Shown one piece after another: positions 40,001 through 52,000 of a stretch of DNA of 64,000 bases. The notes under the pieces are model-generated. The model worked only from the letters and a program-made list of their open reading frames with translations, ran no database searches and was not told the DNA's origin. The number at the start of each line of letters is the position of its first letter. The stretch's first letter is position 1. The position numbers and the translations under genes are program-made. The stretch is from Yponomeuta sedellus (lineage: Eukaryota; Arthropoda; Insecta; Lepidoptera; Yponomeutidae): positions 24,317,528 to 24,381,527 of the forward strand of contig OW203724.1 in the NCBI GenBank assembly GCA_934045075.1. The letters are read 5' to 3'.

Positions 40001-43000
40001 CCAGTCCGTTCAATCCACGGCTAAAGAGCTAGTCAAGAAGTGCGAACAGGCTGTCAGTGACCACACAGCTTACCAGGACAAGTACAAGCAATGCACTGAT
40101 TGGCTTAAAGCAGCTGAGCACAAATTTGATGAATGTAACAAGAATCTCTCGAACACTCCTGAAGGTATCAAAGCCAAGCGAGAAAGCCTCAATGATCTAC
40201 TTAGTCAGAGACGCAACGCTACTCTCCTTGTTAACAACACTTTTGAATTGGGAGAAAAGCTATATCCATCGACTTCTCCTGAAGGGAAGGAGCTGATCGA
40301 ACAACAGTTGGCTGACATTCAACAGGCTATAGACAATCTATACGATAACATCACTAAAGCCGAAAGGGATTTAGATTCGGAACTCAATAAGTGGTCGTCA
40401 TTCGAAGATAACCTTAAGAGCGTCAAACAATGGCTCACAGCGGCCGAGCAGAACCTTCCAAAAGAGATTGAGCTGAAAGCCACTTTAGACGAAAAGAGAA
40501 ACCAACTGAACGTTTACAGAACATACTTGCAGGATGCCATAGCTCATCAGCAAGACATCGCTGACCTTGAGGGCCGCGCAAGTAGTCTGCCTGACAGCTC
40601 TGATGTTATTACTAAAGAAATCCAGCAACTGAAACAAAGACACGAAGGCGTTCTTGCTAGAGCAAAATCGTTCGTCGAGCAGTACGAAGCGATTGTCAAC
40701 AACCACCAACAATACACCAAGGCAGTTATGGACCTACAAGAATGGGTTGAAGCGACACACAACACTGCCCAACTTTGGGGAGATACAAACTTGGAACGAG
40801 TATCTCTGAGCAGTAACTGCGAGAAGCTTAAATCTCTTCAGTTAAACTTGCCCGAAGAAAAGAGTCGCATTGATAAGATACGTTCTCTAGGAGAGAAAGT
40901 TTTACCAGGAACCATTAGTAACGGCCAAGCTAACATTCGTAACCAAATAGATGCTTCGCACCAAGAATGGGAAGGCCTTGTGTCTTTCATTAACAAAACA
41001 ATCGAATCACTTGAGAACAAGATTCAACAGTGGAATGAATACGAAAACATGAAAGATCAATGCTTGGCTTGGATTAGGAACACCGACACTCAGATTTCAT
41101 CTGTAGATCTAAAAGCTACTTTACCAGAAAAGCAGGAGCAGTTCAACAAGTTCCAAGAACTACAGGGCGAGGTTAGGGCTAAGGAACTAGAAATCGACAA
41201 CATCACTGAAAAGGCTCAACAGTTGTACGGTGTTTTGGGACCCCGCGGTTCTCAAATATCAGACATTTCGGTGAAATACCAAAGCTTGTCTCAGAAGGTG
41301 AAAGATCTGACCAATAGATGGCAGCAGTATGTTAAGACACATCAAGAGTTTGCCAGTAATGTAGCAGAGTGCTCTCAATGGATTGAGGAGCTAAGAGACA
41401 AGCTTGATTTCTGCGCTGACCTTAGCTCCAGCTCCCAAGATGATTTAGAGACTAAACTTGTGCTTATCCAAAACCTGCTTCTAGCTAAGGATGAAGGATT
41501 CACAAAAGTCCAATCTTTGGTCGAGTTGGCCCAAAATGTCATGGCTAATACGGCCCCAGGTGGCCACGAAGCTATTAACAACTCTTTAGTCGCTCTGCAA
41601 GAGCAATGGTCAGCATTGCTGTCTAGAATGATCGAAACTAAGAATATCTTGGACGACTCTGTCACCAAATGGGCCGGATTCCTGGAACAAATACAGCTGA
41701 TCAACAAATGCAACGTGTGGCTCAAAAATATGCTCACAGAGCTTAGTCCTTTTGAGGCATCAATCACAGATAAAAGGTCTCAATTGGAAAAGCTAAAAGA
41801 AGTAGAAGAGAAGGCTCGTTGTGACCGCATAGATGTCGACACTTTAAAGGCTAAGGCAGCGGAAATGATAGCCAGCGGCCAGCAAAATGAAGTAGCGTCA
41901 AAAGCACAAGACACTTTGAACAAGTTCGATTCTCTTTACGATAAGGTGAAGAAACTATTGGCTGACCGCGAAGAACAGTACAAAGACCATAGACTGTACA
42001 AAGAAGCCCACGATGAGCTGATTCAATGGCTTGGCAGGGCCAGAGAAAAGGTGCCGTCACTTAAATCCAAACCTCTTAGTGATAAGCTGGCTATAGAGAA
42101 CTCAGTGGCACCGTTAGAAGCTTTAATAAATAAGCAAGCTCAAGGCGAATTATTGCTCGAACATCTGCAGCATACGGGAGAAGTAGTCTTGGCCAGCACA
42201 TCACCTGACGGCCAAACGATTATCAGAAACGAATTGAAGGCAGCTAAAGAGTGCTTCAATGATTTATTCAAAGAAATCAAGAAGCAGAAGGGTCAGTTAG
42301 AAGATACAGTTAACCAGTTCAGAGTGTACAAAGATGAATATGAAAGACTCTCCGACTGGCTACAGCAAAAAGAGATCGTAATCAAAAATCACAAGTTGGC
42401 GCTCCTCGGAACAGCTAAAGAAAAGGGAGCTCAAGTCAACGAGGTAAAAGAAGTCGTCGACCAACTGAAGAACGGGAAGGCAGACATCGACAAATTCAAC
42501 GCCTCAGCCGCTGGACTTCTCTCGTCACATCTAGACTCGTACGTGAACAATCAGCTCAGATTGCTGAACTCTAGATACCAAGTTCTCGTCAATATGGCTA
42601 ACGACGTCCTCAAGAAAGTAGAAACTAACTACGAGCAACACCAGACGTACGACGACAACTACGTCAAGACCAAGAAGTGGGTCGACGACGCTTGGGAAAT
42701 CACCAGGTCCGGAAGCGAAGCCGGTGGGAACAGCAGCAAGGAAGCGCTGCAAAAGCGTCTTGAACAAATCGAAGACTTGCTGAAGAGTCGAGAGGAGGGT
42801 CAAAACTTAGTGCACGCCACCGTAAACAGCGGCGAGAAGGTCCTAAGGAACACCAGGTCCGACGGCAAAGACAAAATTAACAACGAACTAAAGGAGCTTC
42901 AAAACGAGTGGGACCGTCTTGTCAAGAAGATGACGACAGCCAAAGTCCACCTCGAGACTGCTCTGCTCCAATGGGCCGACTACAGCTCAAGCTACTCACA

Positions 43001-46000
43001 ACTCCAGCAATGGATCTCTGACAGAGAAGCGAAACTGCAAGAAGTGTGCGAGCAAAAGGTCGCCAAGTCCAAGAAGGGACAAGACAGGCTTGCCGGCTTA
43101 ACCACCGGATTGAGCCTGGGCGAGCGCAAAGCCACGCTCCGTCAAACAAACAATATCGTGCAAGATATAGTTTCCTTTGAACCGATGATTCAATCCGTCA
43201 CTTCCAAAGCCTCAGAGCTGATGCAGTCGGCCCCTGCCACAGAGATCACCACAAAATACGAGTCGCTCTCCAAACAGGCCAAAGATCTGTACAAGAAACA
43301 AAAGGAAGCAGTGGAACAGCACCAAGCGTTCATCAATGCTGGCGCGGACTTCGTACAGTGGATCCGCTCGGCTCGGGAGAGACTAGGCAAGTGCTCCGAA
43401 GCGACAGGCGACAAGGAATCTCTCAGTAACAAGATCTCCCAGTTGAAAGTCTTGGAGAGCGAGCTGCCAGAAGGCCAGGCCAAGTTGCAAAAGGCGCTGG
43501 AACAAGGCGAGATATCCTGCCAGGTCGCTGATGATGAAGACCGCGAAGAGATTGAAGAAGAGATCGCTCTCATGCAGGAGGAGTACGATACCTATGTGTG
43601 AGTATTACTTTTATTTGCTATAGAATATTTAGAGAATCCGCTATTTGACACGTATCAAATTTGACGCGATAAATGAATATTTCCTATAGTATTTAACGTA
43701 AGAAACCGACTTAAATTGATTTTGCTAAGTAAGTATGCAGGATAGGATGGCTGCAAAATTTGCAAAGTAAAAAAAATTTTTCCTCGTTTAATTCGTAACG
43801 GCGAAAACGTTATCCGCCATCTTGGAACCATCTAAAGTATGTAAACAAACATCTTTCAGCCAGAGCCAGTGGACATTGATTATTATAGGACTTACATCAA
43901 AGTGATCTTCACATAAATACACCCGAGTTTCAATTGATAAAGAGTCGGGGTCTCTTTTGGCAAGTTTGAGCCTAGTTTTTCGAATGTTAATTTCACTGGG
44001 TACACGAATCCATAACTTCCCGCGGGTCTTTATTGACGTGTTTTTTCATTCTTGAACAATGCAATAATGATAATTGGTATATTTTGGATGTAAATTCGAT
44101 GAAATCATGATTGCGTTGTTGTTATTTCACTATGCTCAGAGATCACTTACAGAAAATTGAATGTCAAACTTTGTTTACAATTTCTTGGACTTCAAACCAT
44201 CGGCAAAAATGTCTGACCGCGTTTTTGGCTGTTTAGGAAAATAAAGTCTTAAAATATATTTTTTGTTGCTTTTAGGTCCTCAAAAAATATACTAAAATAT
44301 TTTTTGGTCTAATGAAAGAGTTATTTACCATTTAAGACTTAGTTGAAAAGAGAGTCAAATAGCGGATTTGTACATGTCCACTTTGAGTTGTAAGTTGTAT
44401 GATTCTTTGTTATATTTTTTTGTCAACTCCACAAAACCGCTCGATTTGAAAGAGGAAAACCATTATCAAAAGCCAACACATTATATCGGGCAACCGAGCA
44501 AAATTCTGGCATCTGGCCAAAGTCTTAAAAATCGGTTTGGTCTTTCATCAATCAGCACCTCGTAAGTTAGCTTTGTCAAGGCGACTATATAAGAACCGAA
44601 TCGATAGCTAATGAGTCCTTAATAAGGTATTAAGAACAAATTTCTAATGACAGCGAGCAACTCAACAAGACTAAGGCCCTGATCGAAGGCGGCATCGTGA
44701 AATGGACTGAGTACGAGGAACAATACAAAGAAGCGCTGGAATGGCTGTCGCGCACCGAGCAACTCGTGCAGTCTTTCAACAACCTGCAGAACAGTCTCGA
44801 GCAGAAAAAGGTCGTCTTGGAGCAGTTCCAGGTGAGAGATTGTAACGGTGCAAACCTCTTTACACCATTTTTTTATATTTCTTTAATGACATACATACAT
44901 AACCTCACGCCTGTATCCCAGAGGGGTAGGCAGAGACCAGGGACTGCCACTTGTCACGATTCTTTAATTCTGTCTATTATTTTCAAAAAAATAAAATTAT
45001 GTCATGCATTTTCGAGGTTTTCCTCGTTTTTATTATTACTACTTCACATCTCGACTAGACCCTGACAATTTTTACCTGCTTATTCCGTTTTTATCCAGTT
45101 TTCTGTTTTTATTATAAATAAAACAGTATAAATGAAGCACAAAGTTAAAGTCGTTCCAGTTTCATTATTTATAAAAGTTCGACAACACTACACGATCACG
45201 TTGCATTAGTCCTTTCTGTTATTCAAAATATTGAAGAAAGAAGAACAAAAGAAATACATTTATTTATTGCTACATCTATTGTGTAAACATCTCTTTTTTG
45301 TTGTCAAATCACCGATTTTTATAACAAGTTAAGGTCGTTGGTAGGTCTGAGAATAGGTCTTAGGCTAATTGATATGGCAAAACAACTGTATATGTTTACA
45401 AGATGCCCATTCGTCCTTTAACACGGCCCGTCACCCTCGCCACCCTTGCAGGGCCACCTGCAAACGCTGTTCGACTGGCAGAGCGAGCTGGACAAGCTGA
45501 ACGTGCGCGCGCAGACGCTGCTGGAGACATGCGCAGACACGCGCGTGTCCAACGGGGTCACGCAGCTCACCACCAAGTACAACGCGCTGCTGTCGCTGGC
45601 CAAGGAGGTCATGCGGCGGCTCGAGCTGCACTACCAGGTCAGTAGCTGCACTACCAGCTCACCACCAAGTACAACGCGCTGCTGTCGCTGGCCAAGGAGG
45701 TCATGCGGCGGCTCGAGCTGCACTACCAGGTCGGCCCGGACAGCGGTTGGGGCTGCACTACCAGCTCAGTAGCGGCCGCAGCTGCCCTACAAGGTCAGTA
45801 GCCCCGGACAGCGGCTGGAGTTGCACTACCAGGTCAATAGCGGCTGGAGCTGCACTACCAGGTTAGTCAGCCCGCGGGGTCAGAAGCGGCTGGAGCCGCG
45901 CGCTACCAGGTCAGTAAGGAACATGAAGTGGCTGAATCTGCACTAACAGGTGACTTATCAAATTACTAATTTTTATAAAAACCCAAAACTACCGCTGTCA

Positions 46001-49000
46001 TGACCACAACCTTTTTGGTCAAAAGACTTACCTTTCCATAATTATATGCTGGCATCACTCGCCCATCAATCAGCCATGTCAGAACTCTGCATCGCCGTTG
46101 GACTCTACACCGCTATGATGAAAACGCTAGGCAAGTTTTACATTCCTAAATATCCTGAACGTCTCTCATCATCATTATATAAAATTTTAAGGTGTACACT
46201 CTTATTGGTGCAGCATCTTCCGAGTATTACTGTAACAGGACAGTGGTCCAGGTCAAGCCAGATGACGTCTCTGCTCTGAATCTCTTGTTCTTCATCTCCT
46301 TAGACTGTAATCTTAGAAAACCTCCAACAATATCTTCATCCTCACAGGAACACCAACAACACAACGCCTTGTACGGCGAGTGTCAAGACTGGCTCGACCG
46401 TACCCGAGAGAAACTCAACCAGTGCGCCAAAATCCCCGACACCCTTCAAGAGGTCAACAGCAAACTTAACACCGTCAAACTCCTCCGTCAATCACTAGAA
46501 CAAGGTCAAAACAAGCTGCGGTATCTCCTGGAGTTGAAGGAGAAAGTGATTATGAACACGGAGCAATCGGGAGCGGCCAAGATTCAAGAGGACACGGATA
46601 GTCTGAAGCAGGAGTTTGATAAGCTGATCGCTGACCTGCAGGACGTGAGGAATAAGCTGACGAGCCGAGCGGCGCAGTTCGATGATATCTCGAAGGTAAG
46701 ACTTCCGGGTTGTTTACTATGTTCTGAGGCACCTATTTATTATTTGATTAACAGTTGCTATTTAAAATAGATTTACCAAATCTTACCTTAACAGGTGTAC
46801 TCACTCACATTCATCCATCCTTTACATATTTTTTACAAGTATGATGGAAACAGTACGAAATCAGAACTGTAATAGGTAACATTTTTAAATAAAAATCCTT
46901 AACTAGGTATATGAGATCATCTTAAAAACTAAATAGCTGCGTATCAGATACCACAAAATATGTTTTGCAATATTTTAATGAAGCTGAAAGGTGCCTCTGA
47001 TAAGGATTAGATGTCTGAGCTTCTGTTTAAAGATTATGTCAAATTCGTTGTCTACTTGGGTAGACCTAAATTTTTGCACTTAGCCTCATTTTAGGACCAT
47101 TGTACGTAGCAAGCGCTGAGGTATGATAGTACTTCGGCCACTAGGGCTTCCTTACGAGTTTTTCTTCACTGTTAGCGAGTGGTTCTGCTCCTATAACTTT
47201 ATACAAATGTACATAACTTAAAAAAACAAGTCATTGGCACGTGTCGGGATTCGAACTCACGATCCTTTTGAGAAGCCGGCGTTCTACAGCTTTACTACCA
47301 CCGATTGCTACGGCATGGCTACTGCATATAATCTCGGACTCATTCGGCGTGGCAATCGGTAGAGCTAATATAAGTTTTCATTGGTTCTGGACTTTCTTTC
47401 AAAGAAATAAGGTTCAATTTAAGGCGGCAACTATAATTCCACTGCCCGGTAAAGGACACAGCAAACTAACAACGCCAGAGACCTTAGGGCGGCTTGACAA
47501 CTTCTGACATTGAGACCAGCCACTAGTCTTGCAAGCATCCACCAATCCGGACTTGGCCCCCTTGGTGGACTATGGCCTATACCTTCCTGACGGAAGAGAC
47601 ACGTGCCCCTCGGTGGGGACTTAATGGGTTGATAATGAAAGTAACAATGGACCCCCTTCTAGATCCACAAGCTCCTAGCGGAGTGGCTGGACGACATCGA
47701 CCAGAAGCTGCAGGCCGACGACTCCCTCCTCGACGACCTGTCGGAAAAGAAGGCCCAGCTAGAGAAGTACCGCAGCTTCGGCCGCGACGTGGACGCGCGC
47801 TGCGACCTGGTCGCGCGACTGCGCGACAAGCTGGCGCTGGACCACTCGCTGCGCACCAAGGGGATCGACGACTCGCTGCAGCGGTACGAGCAGATCAAGA
47901 CTACCGTCGCGGATATGATCGGGGTGAGGCTTTCGTTCTAAATTAATTAGGTGGTATTGTTAGAACTTTCGATCAGGGGTCTATGGGGCTAGTCCCCTCC
48001 TTATCTTTGACGTTATTGTGTTCCAGATTCATATGCTAATATTTTTATGTCTCAATCAACAAATTAAGTACAGGCGATGATGGCATTTCATCAAATGTCG
48101 GAAATAACTACTTAGTAAACTGTTTAGCTCCCAAACTCTGTATAGATGAAATAAAATTTCTAGTAACTTAAATAACTTACAAATTAAACATAGGTGTCAA
48201 TTTTAAGCATGATATTGATTGTTATTGAGGAAATTAAAAAAAGCGCCTTTAGTCGTGCTTAGTCGCAATAATCCAGCACAAACCTAACAGCAAAAAACTG
48301 CTAGGCTAAATTTTGACTTAACCCGTTTCATTCCCAGAAACTGGAAGACTACGTGAACTCCCACATCCAATACAAGGAGTCTTACGACAAATTCTACGAA
48401 TGGATTCGCAACTGCAAGATCGAGATCCAGCAGTGCTCAGACTCTCACGGTGAAAAGCCACAGGTGCAGGAGAAGCTGCAGAGTGTGAACACCATAGTCG
48501 CCTCACTGCCCAAGGGGGAAGCGCTCCTCAAGAAAGCCGTGGAGTTGAGTGAGGCCGTAATGAAGACTACTGGGAACGAGGGCAAGGATAATATTAACCA
48601 GGTAATTAGTTTACTGTTGCATTCCTATCACCTTGTGGCGAGCACATGTCAACTCTGCGCGCGCACTACAAACTCCAACATTCCTGCATCGCGCAATGAG
48701 AGTGTTTCAATGACATACCATAAATATAACGTCCGACTAACATTAGTTGGACCGGCCGTCCCCAGGCATACTATCTGCCTGGCGGGAAATTTCCCTTTAT
48801 AGTGGAGGAGCACGATCACCCGCTCTTCCCTATAGTGGTGACCCCGACGTGATCATTGTCAACCTTCCTTCGCTCTCGCAGCACTCCACATACATTAGTC
48901 TCATAGCAAAGCCAGCATTCTTCCTTCTCACTTCATCAGTTCCACTACAGTCAACGCACCGACTACTGGGACTGATGGTGATCTTCCTGCAACCCCTCGG

Positions 49001-52000
49001 CACGGCAGCCACACAGCAACAGCACACGTACACGTTGCCAGTGGTACAGCAGCCCTCACCGGTTCCTACCACATGCGCGGGCTCTATGGTACTGTCGCCG
49101 GTGAAGTGACTGTTAGCCGCCGAACACCCTCAACCGCTAGTCGACTCACTGACTCAGCGTCACCTGGCGCTTGTAGGCTTTAGAGCACAGACTTCGATTC
49201 CTATCAGACCTAGCTATGCGTAGCTACGGTCTTGAAGGGGAGTGATGTGGCGAGCACATGTCAACTCTGCGCGCGCACTACAAACTCCAACATTCCTGCA
49301 TAGCGCAATGAAAGTGTTTCAATGACATACCATAAATATAACGTCCGACTAACATTAGTTGGACCGGCCGTCCCCAGGCATACTTTCTGCCTGGCGGGAA
49401 ATGTCCCTTTATAGTGGAGGAGCACGATCACCCGCTCTTCCCTATAACCTGATCCAGCTGTACACAACCTCCCGTGGTGGAAAGCATCCCATGCATGCGA
49501 AGCTGTGGAGTGTAAACACCATCGTATTGCTTATAAAAATCGTAATAGTCCACATGTTTGTGCTTGAAAAACTATATAACCTACTATCACTGCAGGAAAT
49601 CAAACAGCTCAAGATCGAATGGGAGAACCTGCAACAAATCTGCAAGGATACGAAGAAACTGCTAGAGAAATGCCTCGCAGCCTGGGCGGACTTCCTCGAG
49701 ACATCCGACAAGATGACTCAGTGGGTCAAACACTTCGACGGCAGGCTCAAGCTTGTGCAGAAGGTGGACAAAATCACGCCTGAACATCTGGATAAGTGTC
49801 GCGTGAGTGTTCACATCCTGACCTAGTCAATTAATTAGTTTCAATTCACGTTTTTCTCAGGAACGAAGTTACAAAACATTCTTAGATTCGCTCCATACTA
49901 CCCCCTTTTTACGTCATATTTAATGTCAAATTTTCATTACTTTTATTTATTTAAATGCAGGCCTAAAATACTAGTGATACAATCAGTAAAAGCTACTTCT
50001 TTCTACAGGAACTTCTAGCCGAAGCGTTAGGCCACAAACACGTTCTGGAAGAACTGAACGACCGATGCGAAAACCTTATGGAGCTCAGCGCTTGCGCCTG
50101 GGTTCGCGACAAAACCGTCGCCCTACAAACCGAATACACCACCCTACTCACCAGAATACAAGGACTAGTTTCCAACGGCGAGAAGAACCTGTCAGACCAC
50201 ACAGAGTTCATCAAAGCCAAGAAGGATCTCCAACAATGGCTGGAGACCGCTCACGGAACAGTGCACGACTCTATTGGGGTAGGTGATATAGATACTACCA
50301 AGGATAAACTGGAAACCGTTAAGCTAGTCAGCAATCGCATGACTGAGGGTCATCACTTACTGGTCGTCCTACAAGAGGCCTTCAAAAAGGCCCTCAACAA
50401 CACCCCACCTGAAGAACAGGACGCCTTGAGAAACGACGTACAAGTACTACAGGAAAGTTGGGACCAGCTGAAGATAGACTTGAACTCTATCACTGCACAA
50501 CTTAAGGCCGCGATCGGCAAGTGGGAGGACTTCGAGGAGTCCAAGAATAAGATGAACAAATGGATCAAGGATACAGAACAAAACATCGACAAGGTCGCCC
50601 CGACTGGAGGGGAGTTCGGCGAAATGAAGACGCTACTCGAGAAGTACAAGCATATTGAAGACTCGATCGAAAATAAAAAGCCAGAACTGGAAAGGCTTAA
50701 AGGTGAAGCGGCTGAGCTGAGTGGCTGGGCAAAGAAACCCGCCGTTAAAGAGTCTGTGACAGAAATTGAGAAGAAGATCAATGCTCTACGCGCCAAATGT
50801 GCAGCGAAGAAGGCAGAATTAGAGTCTGAGATCAAAGATTACAACCAGTACCACCAGTCTCTCCAAGAAACGGAGAAGTGGCTGCTTCAGATCTCGTTCC
50901 AGCTGATGGCTCACAACTCTCTGTACATCTCTAACCGCGAGCAGACTGAGGAGCAACTGGCTCAGCATGCTGTCTTGCTTGACGATATACAAAAGTACCG
51001 CTCAACCTTGGACGAGCTAGAGGGTAAGTCCACGCTTCCTTTTTAATTTTTTGGGTTTTCTACTTTGAAGAAGCGAGAATGAATGCAATATTGAGTTTGA
51101 AATGGTGGTCTTTGAAACGTGAAACTGTAAGCCAGTTGAACAAAAAGCGTTAAACTTGTATGATTGAAATTCAACCTATTGAATTATTTGTTCTTTTTAA
51201 AGAAGAGCTACGTTCATATTTGTCTACCCCTCCTAGATACACGGATACGGAGGGGTCGAAACCAGGATTTCTTTCGTCGGCTTATGCGTCTCTTACCATC
51301 GACTTTTCCTGGCATTAGGAGTTTTTAATAATAAATAATTAGTAGTTTATTGACAATCAAATGTACAATCTTCGAAAACATACATATTGTGGACACACGT
51401 AATATGTAAACAGATGAAAGCAGGCCCCTTAACTAGGAGGCAAAACTTGTGTAATGGTGCAAACCTCTTTACACCATTTTTTATATATATTTTTTCTATC
51501 TATCACTTTCAAATATTTAAAATTACGACACCCATTTTTCGACTTCCCTCATTTTCATCATTACCACCCCACATCTTAATTCACCTGCTTATCCGTTTTT
51601 ATCCATTTTTCTGTTTTATTATAAAATAAACAGTACAAATAAAGTAAAAGTTGAAGTCGTTCCAGTTTTATTATTTACAAAAGTGTTGCACCTGTGTCTC
51701 AGGTACATGCCTCTCCCACCTACTACAGCCACTACAATGTTAACATTGTGTAGCTGGATAGATAAATAATCAAATATTTTACAGTAGCAGTTACAAAAAA
51801 ACCTTGTTTTAAGGCAAACACTGTTCTCGTCAGTAAATCGCTCGCGGGTGTTAATCCCTGCTCCATACAATTATGCAATCTTCATCCTCCGAATAACATT
51901 TCAAAGCTCGCCTTTCTTCTCGTCGCGTCTTAGGACATAGTTTTTTTTTACGTACCTTTTATACTCGTATATAGACCCGCTTTTTACTGCTTCTCCGACT

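Larger units (their letters stand above)
48630..49450 (+). mobile_element. Complete miniature LTR retrotransposon (TRIM-like), 813 bp plus TSD
   Basis: Two 201-bp LTRs (48634-48834 and 49246-49446) start tgtggcgagcacatgtcaac and end cgctcttccctata. They differ at about 4 positions. A 4-bp target duplication ACCT flanks the element (48630-48633, 49447-49450). Between the LTRs are a primer site and a purine tract, but only about 411 bp with no gag-pol. It cannot move on its own and must use enzymes of a related element. Ty3/Gypsy CsRn1-clan relatives are suggested by the tRNA-Trp primer site and 4-bp TSD. Confidence 0.93.

Noticed and set aside
48747..49109. 120-codon frame inside the miniature LTR element
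   Set aside because: It begins in the LTR, crosses the primer site and shows no Gag features; treated as chance frame.
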